Source of the DNA: Grimontia celer
GTDB taxonomy: Bacteria; Pseudomonadota; Gammaproteobacteria; Enterobacterales; Vibrionaceae
Reading direction: 5' to 3'
DNA: 64,000 nt
Assembly (NCBI RefSeq): GCF_900055185.1
Contig: NZ_FIZX01000001.1
Span: forward strand, 1,612,001 to 1,676,000
Shown: in pieces, positions 57,396 to 64,000 of the stretch
Layout: each line of letters starts with the position of its first letter
Position numbering within the stretch: the first letter of the stretch is position 1
The notes under the pieces: model-generated
Told to the model about the DNA's origin: nothing
What the model saw: the letters and a program-made list of their open reading frames with translations, nothing else
The model's database searches: none
Made by a program: the position numbers and the translations under genes

Positions 57396-57908
57396 TTACT
57401 GCGGAATAATCACGTTATCGATAACGTGGATCACACCGTTAGACGCTTTGATGTCTGTAGCGACCACATTAGCGTTGTCGACTTTTACACCACTTGACGT
57501 ATCAATAGCGATTTTAGCGCCTTGCACTGTGCCTGCTTCGGTTAGTCCAGCCACATCTGCCGCCATCACTTTGCCGGGCACCACGTGGTAGGTCAGGATA
57601 GCGACGAGCTTGTCTTTATTCTCTGGTTCTAACAGGCTTTCAACCGTTCCTGCTGGAAGCTTCGCAAATGCTTCGTTAGTAGGTGCAAATACGGTGAATG
57701 GTCCGTCGCCTTGAAGGGTTTCCACTAGCCCTGCAGCTTTAACCGCTGCCACCAAAGTGCTGAAATCAGAATTTCCAGCGGCAACGGCTACAATATCTTT
57801 CTTTGCACCGTACGCATGAGCTTGGGCGCCAATTGCCCCCATCATGAGTACAGTCAATCCAGCCAGTAACGTCGATTTAAAAAACGGCAAAACCTTTGCA
57901 GAAATCAT
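57396..57908 (-). CDS. Secreted fasciclin (FAS1) domain protein
   Basis: 170 residues. Signal peptide ending near QAHA, then a single FAS1 domain with the H1 box [18 protein letters not shown] and the H2 region [17 protein letters not shown]1 domains mediate adhesion or matrix binding. No operon partner. Confidence 0.9.
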   Translation of the reverse strand: MISAKVLPFFKSTLLAGLTVLMMGAIGAQAHAYGAKKDIVAVAAGNSDFSTLVAAVKAAGLVETLQGDGPFTVFAPTNEAFAKLPAGTVESLLEPENKDKLVAILTYHVVPGKVMAADVAGLTEAGTVQGAKIAIDTSSGVKVDNANVVATDIKASNGVIHVIDNVIIPQ

Positions 57909-58029
57909 ACGATCTCTCCTTGTATATTCATTATTTGAACGGGCTTATGCCCAGGTTTTGCTGATCAGCGAGAGATACTACGAGGGGATATTTCGGATGG
58001 ATTAGTTTTTGAACATTCAATATATCAAA

Positions 58030-58719
58030 TCAGTCAGACGCTTGGTCGCAAAACGACAGATAATGCTGGAAAGACTTCACATCACTTGCTTCAAAGTGCT
58101 CTTCCAACACTTCAATATGCTGAATGCGGTCCACGCGAAAACTCCGATAATCATCACGCAATTCACACCATGCCACCAGTGTCCAAACTTTGCCCCAGTA
58201 AACCTGACCCAGAGGATGTATTACCCTTTCAGAGTACTTTCCTTCCCCTGTCTGATATTTGATCTTCGTTTTGCGCTTTTCAGACGTGGCTTCTCGCAGC
58301 AGTTCGCCACAAGCAGCACATTCAGTTTCGACATGAAACGCGGGTACAGCCAAAGGAAGCGCATCTATTTGCGCCTTGAGATGTTCAGGTAAGACAGAGT
58401 GAATTTTCCGCGATGCACTGTCAGTGGCCGACGCTAAACGTTTATCTGACCAGGCGCGAACCATTCGCATGCCCAGCTCCAACGCCACCATTTCCTCTTC
58501 AGTGAACATAAGCGGAGGAAGGTGAGAGCCTTTGCCTAACAGGTAACCAATCCCCGCTTCGCCCTCAATGGGAACGCCGGACAATTGCAGGGATTGGATA
58601 TCACGGTAAATCGTGCGCTCACTGACATTCAACTCTTCTGCTAATGCCTTTGCTGTGACCGCGTAACGTTTACTACGCAGCAAAGTGAGAAGCTCAAACA
58701 AGCGCTCCGATTTACTCAT
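58030..58719 (-). CDS. YafY-like WYL-domain regulator
   Basis: 229 residues. N-terminal HTH (about 1-60; VTAKALAEELNVSERTIYRDIQSL) and WYL domain (about 135-205). Twelve bases after an ABM-domain gene, so co-transcribed. WYL regulators sense small ligands or nucleic acids; this one likely controls the neighbouring oxygenase gene. Confidence 0.88.
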   Translation of the reverse strand: MSKSERLFELLTLLRSKRYAVTAKALAEELNVSERTIYRDIQSLQLSGVPIEGEAGIGYLLGKGSHLPPLMFTEEEMVALELGMRMVRAWSDKRLASATDSASRKIHSVLPEHLKAQIDALPLAVPAFHVETECAACGELLREATSEKRKTKIKYQTGEGKYSERVIHPLGQVYWGKVWTLVAWCELRDDYRSFRVDRIQHIEVLEEHFEASDVKSFQHYLSFCDQASD

Positions 58720-58731
58720 TGATAATTCCTG

Positions 58732-59058
58732 TTATGCAGACTCGATACATTCACCCATGGCACTCATTCTGACGCCTTGATGCGCCATAACAAGTGTAGC
58801 GCTATCAATATGCGACACCATCTTCTGCGCACCTTCGTCGTTCATGAAGTTTTCAGAGGCAGCTTGCGCGTTAGCAAGATTGGTCCAGTAGACAATGTCT
58901 GTCCATTCCTGCGATTGCTCATCAAAGCTCAGCGAACGGTAGACGAACCCTTCACAACCACTGATATAAGGCAAAGTACCTTCTGCAGCTGCCAGAAAAG
59001 CGTTTACGTCCGTGCCTTCTTTCAGTTTGAATCTTACGGTTTCTACAATGTTATCCAT
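58732..59058 (-). CDS. ABM-domain protein (putative small monooxygenase)
   Basis: 108 residues from MDNIVETVRF (AAGGAG eight bases upstream). Single ferredoxin-like ABM domain (VRFKLKEGTDVNAFLAAAEG, EWTDIVYWTNLANAQAA). Members include quinol or heme monooxygenases and many uncharacterised proteins; key residues for a given reaction cannot be assigned. Confidence 0.75.
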   Translation of the reverse strand: MDNIVETVRFKLKEGTDVNAFLAAAEGTLPYISGCEGFVYRSLSFDEQSQEWTDIVYWTNLANAQAASENFMNDEGAQKMVSHIDSATLVMAHQGVRMSAMGECIESA

Positions 59059-59156
59059 GGTGTTTTCTCCTTTCGTGTGGGGTTGAAAAGAGATTACTGA
59101 CACCTACTGACAGATCGTGTCAGGAGTGTTTCCTGCGATGTTTACCCAAAACCAAA

Positions 59157-59179
59157 AAGGTCAGCTTTTGGCTGACCTT
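59157..59179 (-). terminator. Intrinsic terminator after pirin gene
   Basis: Stem AAGGTCAGC / GCTGACCTT with T-run on the minus strand. Confidence 0.88.
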
Positions 59180-59201
59180 CTATTTCAGGGGCTTAAACAC
59201 A

Positions 59202-59897
59202 TTACGGCAAATCGAAGACCAACGCCGTAACGTTTTCTGAGCCGTTATTTTTCAGCAAGAGTTGGGAGAGCCCGCTGACTTTCGCACCGTCACCAGCTGA
59301 GAGAACATCGTCACTCAATGACAGCTCACCCGCTACGACATGCACATACACATTACTGCCCATTTCCGGGTTGAAGGTTTCCGAACTACCGTTTTCCAAA
59401 ATTAACTGTAATGAGCGGGCATTTTGCTTAATGTTCAATGTGCCGTCACGACCGTCAGGCGTTGCAATCTCAGTGAAGCCTGGTGCTTTGCCAAAGTCCT
59501 TTTGCTGATAATCTGGCGTGCCACCTCTTTCGTTAGGCTGAATCCAAATTTGTAAGAAGCGGAGGTCACTATCGGAAGAGCCATTGTATTCGCTGTGGTA
59601 AATCCCCTTCCCCGCAGACATCAATTGAAATTCACCTGCTGGAAGAGACTGAATATTACCTTCGCTGTCCTTATGCTCAATCACACCGTCGAGAACATAA
59701 CTAATGATCTCCATATCACGGTGGCCATGAGTATCAAATCCTGCTGACGGTTTCACCACATCATCGTTAATGACACGAAGCGCCGAGAAACCCATTTGCT
59801 CAGGATCGTGATAATGACCAAAAGAGAAAGTATGGCGACTATCCAGCCAACCAAAGCTTGCGCGGCCACGCTGTTCAGATTTACGGATATCAATCAT
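59202..59897 (-). CDS. Pirin-family protein (YhhW-like)
   Basis: 231 residues from MIDIRKSEQRG (AAAGGAGG upstream). Bicupin with metal-binding HGHRDMEIISYVLDG and HKDSEG. YhhW-type pirins act as quercetin dioxygenases in vitro. C-terminal second cupin is degenerate as usual. Confidence 0.9.
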   Translation of the reverse strand: MIDIRKSEQRGRASFGWLDSRHTFSFGHYHDPEQMGFSALRVINDDVVKPSAGFDTHGHRDMEIISYVLDGVIEHKDSEGNIQSLPAGEFQLMSAGKGIYHSEYNGSSDSDLRFLQIWIQPNERGGTPDYQQKDFGKAPGFTEIATPDGRDGTLNIKQNARSLQLILENGSSETFNPEMGSNVYVHVVAGELSLSDDVLSAGDGAKVSGLSQLLLKNNGSENVTALVFDLP

Positions 59898-59983
59898 TTG
59901 AACCTCCTTTGTCATGTCACTGATTGCTGTATAAATAGAGATTAGGTAAACCCAATCCTGAATAAAACCAGAGAGATTTGAGT

Positions 59984-60010
59984 TTGATGTTCAAATATTT
60001 CGAACATCAA
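59984..60010. promoter_or_regulatory. Strong dyad in the pirin/miaE intergenic region
   Basis: Perfect 9-base arms TTGATGTTC / GAACATCAA around a 9-base AT-rich spacer, about 90 bases upstream of the pirin start. Probably an operator of an unknown regulator acting on pirin. Confidence 0.55.
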
Positions 60011-60034
60011 TGTACCAGCAGCTTAGAGCGTGTT

Positions 60035-60062
60035 TTGTATCACTAGGGCTGAGCTGTATAAT
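60035..60062 (+). promoter_or_regulatory. Sigma-70 promoter of miaE
   Basis: TTGTAT, 16-base spacer, TATAAT. Start of transcription near 60069, a 33-nt leader. Confidence 0.75.
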
Positions 60063-60101
60063 TGCCGCCTTCAAAGCACTAAAAAGACCAAAGAAAAATC
60101 G

Positions 60102-60881
60102 ATGTCGCTAAGCCCTGAATTAGAAAGCCAGCTCGAGCCAGTGCGCGGATTCCTGCACTGTGAAACCCCACAAGCCTGGATTGATGAAGCCATCAAACCG
60201 GAAAACGAAACTATTCTTTTACGTGATCATGCAAACTGTGAATTGAAAGCAAGCCAAACCGCCCTATGGCTTATTCGCAAATATGCCATTGACGCCTCGA
60301 GCGGCGAGCTACTTTTGGAGTGGGCAAAACCCTATGAAGATTTCGTTTACCGCGGCATGCGTGATGGGATTTTCCACGCCAAAAAGAATGGGTTGAGTGC
60401 TCCGCTTAAACCAAAGGCTGGTTTCGAACACGGCCCAGATTTAATTGATAAAATGGTTCGCCTCATCAAAGAAGAATTTCATCATTTCGAACAGGTCATC
60501 GAGATAATGGAAAAGCGCGATATGCCTTATAGCCCGCTCAATGCCGGTCGTTACGCCCGCGGTCTAATGTCGATTGTCCGTACCCATGAGCCTGCAACTC
60601 TAATAGATAAGCTGATTATCGGTGCTTACATCGAAGCGCGCTCATGCGAACGTTTTGCCAAAGTTGCGCCGTATCTGGATGAAGAACTGCGCAAGTTTTA
60701 TATCTCTCTACTTCGCTCTGAAGCGCGCCACTATCAGGATTATCTGAAACTGGCAGCGGCAATTGCAGGAGATGATATTAGCGACCGCGTGAAAGCGATT
60801 GGTGAGAAAGAAGCCGAACTCATCCAAACACCAGATGATATGTTCCGCTTCCATAGTGGCGTTCCGTCACTTGCAGCGTAA
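60102..60881 (+). CDS. miaE: tRNA-(ms2io6A37) hydroxylase
   Basis: 259 residues from MSLSPELES. Non-heme di-iron enzyme that hydroxylates ms2i6A at tRNA position 37 using oxygen. Ligands of the ferritin-like fold: EEFHHFEQV (E, ExxH-type), EARSCERF and SEARHYQDY. Length matches Salmonella MiaE (about 270). Confidence 0.95.
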   Translation: MSLSPELESQLEPVRGFLHCETPQAWIDEAIKPENETILLRDHANCELKASQTALWLIRKYAIDASSGELLLEWAKPYEDFVYRGMRDGIFHAKKNGLSAPLKPKAGFEHGPDLIDKMVRLIKEEFHHFEQVIEIMEKRDMPYSPLNAGRYARGLMSIVRTHEPATLIDKLIIGAYIEARSCERFAKVAPYLDEELRKFYISLLRSEARHYQDYLKLAAAIAGDDISDRVKAIGEKEAELIQTPDDMFRFHSGVPSLAA

Positions 60882-60891
60882 CCACTTCGTG

Positions 60892-60921
60892 AAGCCAGAG
60901 CGCTAGCCTCTGGCTTTTTTT
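60892..60921 (+). terminator. Intrinsic terminator after miaE
   Basis: Stem GCCAGAG / CTCTGGC with 7-base loop and T-run. Confidence 0.9.
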
Positions 60922-60996
60922 ATATCAGATCTGACACTTGCACGATCAATCAATGTTCGGTAAATAGGGAACAACACTGAACAATTAGGGATTACT

Positions 60997-61737
60997 ATGT
61001 TCAAGAAACTGAAAGCCTCTTTAGGTATTGGCGCAACTAAAGTTGATACCATCCTTCACAATGAATCTGTCTATCAGGGCGAGACACTGCGCGGTACTGT
61101 TCACATCAAAGGTGGGGATGTCGAGCAAGAAATTGATTCAATCACGTTAAAGCTGTGTACCGAAGTGAAAGTTGAGTCCGATTCTGGCTCAAGCTATCAA
61201 TCCTTTGTACTTGGCCATATACAGGCAAACGACCCTTTCACCATTCAACCCGGTGAAGAAAAAGAAGTGCCATTCGAACTGAAGCTGCATGATGAAACTC
61301 CAATCACTGCGGTTAACGCTCGATTAAACCAAAGCCATGTCTGGGTTGAAACCGTGCTCGACATCGATTTTGCCATTGACCCAACCGACCGAGACTATCT
61401 GGAAGTTCGTCCATTACCAGCGGTTCAGCGTGTCTTGTCCACGCTGGAACGCGAAGGTTTCACCATGGTGAAAGCAGACGTGGAGAAAGGTCAATTGCGT
61501 GGCAACGGGTTTACATCTCTGTCCGGTTGCTACCAAGAGCTTGAGTTCCAGAACAGCGGTATGTTTAGCAAAAAAGAAATTGAGCTTTCTTTCATTCTGG
61601 ATGGTTCAGTTATCCACTGCCTTGCCGAGATTGACCGTTCATTCGGCCGCGGTGATACCTATCGCTCGTTCACGATTTCCCGTGATGCGTCTGAAGGTGA
61701 AGTGTCACAAGCGTTGGCATCCGTTTTAAATGTTTAA
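60997..61737 (+). CDS. SpoOM-like (arrestin-fold) protein
   Basis: 246 residues. Spo0M domain throughout: MFKKLKASLGIGATKVDTIL at the N-terminus, YQGETLRGTVHIKGG, and EVPFELKLHDETPIT. Cytoplasmic arrestin-like fold; role in non-sporulating bacteria unknown, perhaps stress or envelope sensing. Single gene. Confidence 0.85.
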   Translation: MFKKLKASLGIGATKVDTILHNESVYQGETLRGTVHIKGGDVEQEIDSITLKLCTEVKVESDSGSSYQSFVLGHIQANDPFTIQPGEEKEVPFELKLHDETPITAVNARLNQSHVWVETVLDIDFAIDPTDRDYLEVRPLPAVQRVLSTLEREGFTMVKADVEKGQLRGNGFTSLSGCYQELEFQNSGMFSKKEIELSFILDGSVIHCLAEIDRSFGRGDTYRSFTISRDASEGEVSQALASVLNV

Positions 61738-61758
61738 AACGTCACTTTGAACAAACCA

Positions 61759-61785
61759 AGAGAACCTGATGAACAGGTTCTCTTT
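61759..61785 (+). terminator. Intrinsic terminator after SpoOM-like gene
   Basis: Stem AGAGAACCTG / CAGGTTCTCT with a short T-tract. Confidence 0.7.
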
Positions 61786-62079
61786 CCCCCTTTCTGCGGC
61801 CAAACCTTACCGTGATCACAAATTAGCAACAACATTTCTAGCATCACCCTTTGGTCAGAAATACGTAAAACCCTTTGCTACCCCTTTGAACAACATTCAA
61901 CTTGCACTCCCTTTCATTCAATGAGTTAACGAGCACCTTATAAGAAGAAGTACGTAGTAAATGACTAAGTAGTCGTCTTGTCATTTTTTAAGAGTACTTG
62001 CGCGGTAATACGAATTTTTTGTTATCGAGTTGTTACTCATTGTGTCGTTGGAATTTCTATAGCAATAAGGAAATGCGAC
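61786..62079. other. Upstream region of the TRAP operon
   Basis: About 290 AT-rich bases with no coding sequence. A loose inverted repeat AATGAC/GTCATT (near 61960-61985) is the only structure I noticed. No regulator gene or known operator seen. Confidence 0.4.
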
Positions 62080-63162
62080 ATGAAACCTCTACATTCAAAA
62101 ACTGAAAAAGCACTGGCAGCATTTGCATGTATTTGCCTCTCTGCCGTCCTCAGTTTTTCTGCCTTGGCCGCGGAGAAAACCTACCGACTGACATTAGCTG
62201 AAACCTGGGGACCTAACTTCCCCATTTTCGGTGATGCCACAAAGAATATGGCTGCCATGGCAGAGAAAATGTCCAATGGACGTCTTAAGATCCGCATCGA
62301 CTCATCTAACAAGCACAAATCTCCATTCGGCGTCTTCGACATGGTGAAGTCCGGCCAATATGACATGGGACACTCAGCCTCTTATTACTGGAAAGGCAAA
62401 GTGCCAAATACGCTGTTCTTCACCACCATGCCATTCGGTATGGTCGCTTCTGAGCAGTATGGTTGGTTCTATCACGGAGACGGCATGGCACTGATGGAAG
62501 AAGTCTATGCCCCACACAATCTTCTTTCTTTCCCAGGCGGTAATACCGGCGTTCAAATGGGTGGCTGGTTCCAAAAGGAAATCAACTCAGTGGATGACTT
62601 GGAAGGCCTTAAGATGCGTATTCCCGGCTTTGCTGGTGAAGTATTGGCTGAACTAGGCGCGAGCCCAACAAACATCGCCCCCGGTGAGCTTTATACCGCT
62701 CTGGAAAGACGCACCATTGATGCGTTGGAATGGGTAGGCCCAGGGCTGGATTTACGTATGGGCTTTCACAAAATTGCTCCTTACTACTATACAGGCTGGC
62801 ATGAGCCCGCGACTGAACTGCAATTTCTCGTCAACAAGCGTACCTGGGAACGCCTGCCTGAAGATCTGCAGGAAATCCTTCGCGTAGCCATGCGCACTGC
62901 GGCTTACGACATGTATATCCAAAATGCGCATGCCAGCGCAGAAGCTTGGGAAGAAATGACCGCCGAATATCCAGACATTCAGGTTAAACAGTTCCCTGAT
63001 GATGTGATTAATGCTCTGCGCTCTGCCAACACCAAATTACTGGCGAACTACGCCGACAATGATGCGCAAGCGAAAAAAATCCTCGACTCACAACAGGCTT
63101 ACCTGAACAAAATCCGCCGTTGGACCTCCATTTCTGAGGAAGCTTATCTTCAAGGCCAATAG
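62080..63162 (+). CDS. TRAP transporter substrate-binding protein (DctP family)
   Basis: 360 residues from MKPLHSKTEK (AAGGA nearby). Sec signal peptide cut near ALA-AEKTYR. DctP fold with TLAETWGPNFPIFGDATKN, the conserved Arg in GLKMRIPGFAGEVLAELGAS, and TALERRTIDALEWVGPGLDL, which resembles the TakP (2-oxoacid) type. Binds a carboxylate-bearing substrate in the periplasm. Confidence 0.93.
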   Translation: MKPLHSKTEKALAAFACICLSAVLSFSALAAEKTYRLTLAETWGPNFPIFGDATKNMAAMAEKMSNGRLKIRIDSSNKHKSPFGVFDMVKSGQYDMGHSASYYWKGKVPNTLFFTTMPFGMVASEQYGWFYHGDGMALMEEVYAPHNLLSFPGGNTGVQMGGWFQKEINSVDDLEGLKMRIPGFAGEVLAELGASPTNIAPGELYTALERRTIDALEWVGPGLDLRMGFHKIAPYYYTGWHEPATELQFLVNKRTWERLPEDLQEILRVAMRTAAYDMYIQNAHASAEAWEEMTAEYPDIQVKQFPDDVINALRSANTKLLANYADNDAQAKKILDSQQAYLNKIRRWTSISEEAYLQGQ

Positions 63163-63181
63163 AAGGCATGAAGTTGTTTTT

Positions 63182-63209
63182 CGCCGGGGTATCCCACCCG
63201 GCGCTTTTT
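63182..63209 (+). terminator. Hairpin with T-run between dctP and dctQ
   Basis: Stem CGCCGGG / CCCGGCG, 8-base loop, then CTTTTT. It would reduce read-through so that the binding protein outnumbers the membrane subunits. Confidence 0.75.
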
Positions 63210-63225
63210 GGTTCATGGAGTGAAC

Positions 63226-63747
63226 ATGTATACGCTGTTATTACTTGAGCGATCCATTAATAGAATCGCTGATGTGCTGGGCTGGATAGCCAGTACCCTT
63301 TTCCTGTTGCTCGTTATCAACGTGTTTTACAACGTGGTGATGAGGTACGTCTTCAATCAAGTATCGATTGGTTCCCAAGAGCTTGAATGGCATCTGTTTT
63401 CCGCTGTGTTTTTACTGGGTATCCCCTACGCCCTGAAAACGGGAGGACATGTCCGTATTGACGTATTTTACGAACGCTGGCCCCAGAAAATTCAGGCGGT
63501 CATCGATTTGCTTGGTTGCCTTATCTTGCTGTTACCTTTCAGCTTTCTGATCTTTTATTTCGGTCTCGACTTTACCCGAGAGGCCTACCAATTAGGTGAA
63601 GGCAGTGGCGACCCCGGTGGCTTACCGCATCGGTGGGTCATCAAAGGGATGATCCCTGTCTCTTTTCTTTTTCTGTTTTTGATTGGCATATCGAATTCTT
63701 TGAATGCCATTCAACGCTTGATGTCCAACGACCAAATAAAGGAGTAA
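63226..63747 (+). CDS. TRAP transporter small membrane subunit (DctQ)
   Basis: 173 residues from MYTLLLLERS (GGAG five bases upstream; the upstream TTG start is less likely). Four membrane helices, with the family motif around SQELEWHLFSAVFLLGIPYALKTGGHVRID. Works with DctM and the DctP protein. Confidence 0.92.
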   Translation: MYTLLLLERSINRIADVLGWIASTLFLLLVINVFYNVVMRYVFNQVSIGSQELEWHLFSAVFLLGIPYALKTGGHVRIDVFYERWPQKIQAVIDLLGCLILLLPFSFLIFYFGLDFTREAYQLGEGSGDPGGLPHRWVIKGMIPVSFLFLFLIGISNSLNAIQRLMSNDQIKE

Positions 63748-63751
63748 CACC

Positions 63752-64000
63752 ATGATTGGTATTGTAATGTTCGTGGTTGCTCTCTTTGCGCTGCTACTTG
63801 GCTTTCCTGTCGCCTTCACGTTTGGTGGTATCGCGCTGATATTCGGTATTTGGGCCGAAGGCGTCGAGATGTTTGCCTTCATGCCGTTTCGCATTATGAG
63901 TGTGATGGAAAACACTGTGTTGATGGCAGTGCCCTTATTTGTATTCATGGGGCTGGTGTTGCAAAAAACCCGATTGGCAGAGCAGTTGTTAGAAGCGATG
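63752..64000 (+). CDS. TRAP transporter large membrane subunit (DctM), partial
   Basis: First 83 codons only; the gene runs off the window. N-terminus MIGIVMFVVALFALLLGFPV, then VAFTFGGIALIFGIW and ENTVLMAVPLFVFMGLVLQK as in DctM. Four bases after dctQ with AAGGAG before it. Sodium-coupled transport subunit. Confidence 0.92.
   Translation, partial: MIGIVMFVVALFALLLGFPVAFTFGGIALIFGIWAEGVEMFAFMPFRIMSVMENTVLMAVPLFVFMGLVLQKTRLAEQLLEAM

Overview
The window is a piece of chromosome from a gamma-proteobacterium of the Vibrionaceae. I lean towards the Grimontia/Enterovibrio side of the family, but the genus is inference. The evidence is the Escherichia/Vibrio-type fatty-acid cluster (rne | rluC | yceF | yceD-rpmF-plsX-fabH-fabD-fabG-acpP-fabF-pabC-mltG-tmk-holB-tatD family), a VC1899-like DUF1887 protein, a TfoX-family competence regulator, an EIICB-Glc of the enteric type, MiaE, and a giant type-I-secreted adhesin. 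There are no rRNA or tRNA genes, no phage genes, no full insertion sequence and no CRISPR array.

Layout. 1-8459 (minus): nearly all of a LapA/RTX-type surface adhesin, cut at its C-terminus by the window edge. 8847-10010 (plus): a stand-alone Card1/Can2-like (CARF plus PD-(D/E)xK nuclease) protein. 10113-13465 (minus): udp with a textbook CRP/CytR promoter, and a zntA-type metal ATPase with a ZntR-like operator. 13544-22135: three closely related receiver domains (a lone regulator beside a DASS carboxylate transporter, a receiver/cNMP/histidine-kinase hybrid, and a lone regulator overlapping that kinase), with a MATE pump, a CBS protein and a DUF945 protein in between. 22301-29653: small envelope proteins, TetR and LysR regulators, a TfoX-family protein, an HDOD protein, the lysine exporter LysO and ptsG. 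30135-32915: an M16 lipoprotein protease. 32990-38756: a GntR regulator divergent from a PotABCD-like ABC importer plus an Asp/Glu/hydantoin racemase, with paired palindromic operators and a possible sigma-54 promoter. 38784-55504: the conserved DNA replication, fatty acid, ribosome and RNase E block. 55777-61737: SulP transporter, fasciclin protein, WYL regulator with a small monooxygenase, pirin, MiaE and Spo0M-like protein. 62080-64000: a TRAP transporter operon cut by the window end.

Functional themes. The minus-strand block from yceD to the tatD-family gene links phospholipid and fatty acid synthesis to ribosomal protein L32, folate, cell wall and replication functions, as in E. coli. 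Accessory parts deal with nutrient capture (ABC, TRAP, DASS, PTS, udp), metal and drug efflux, and surface attachment. Two miniature inverted-repeat elements (269 bp and 164 bp) sit in intergenic gaps.

The points most worth a second look are the CRISPR-free Card1-like nuclease; the three colinear receivers, one lacking the conserved Thr switch and joined to a kinase with an interrupted dimerisation hairpin; the operator/sigma-54 arrangement at the ABC-racemase operon; and the matching, apparently leaderless starts of yceD and rluC. I did not find a system that I can call wholly new from sequence alone.
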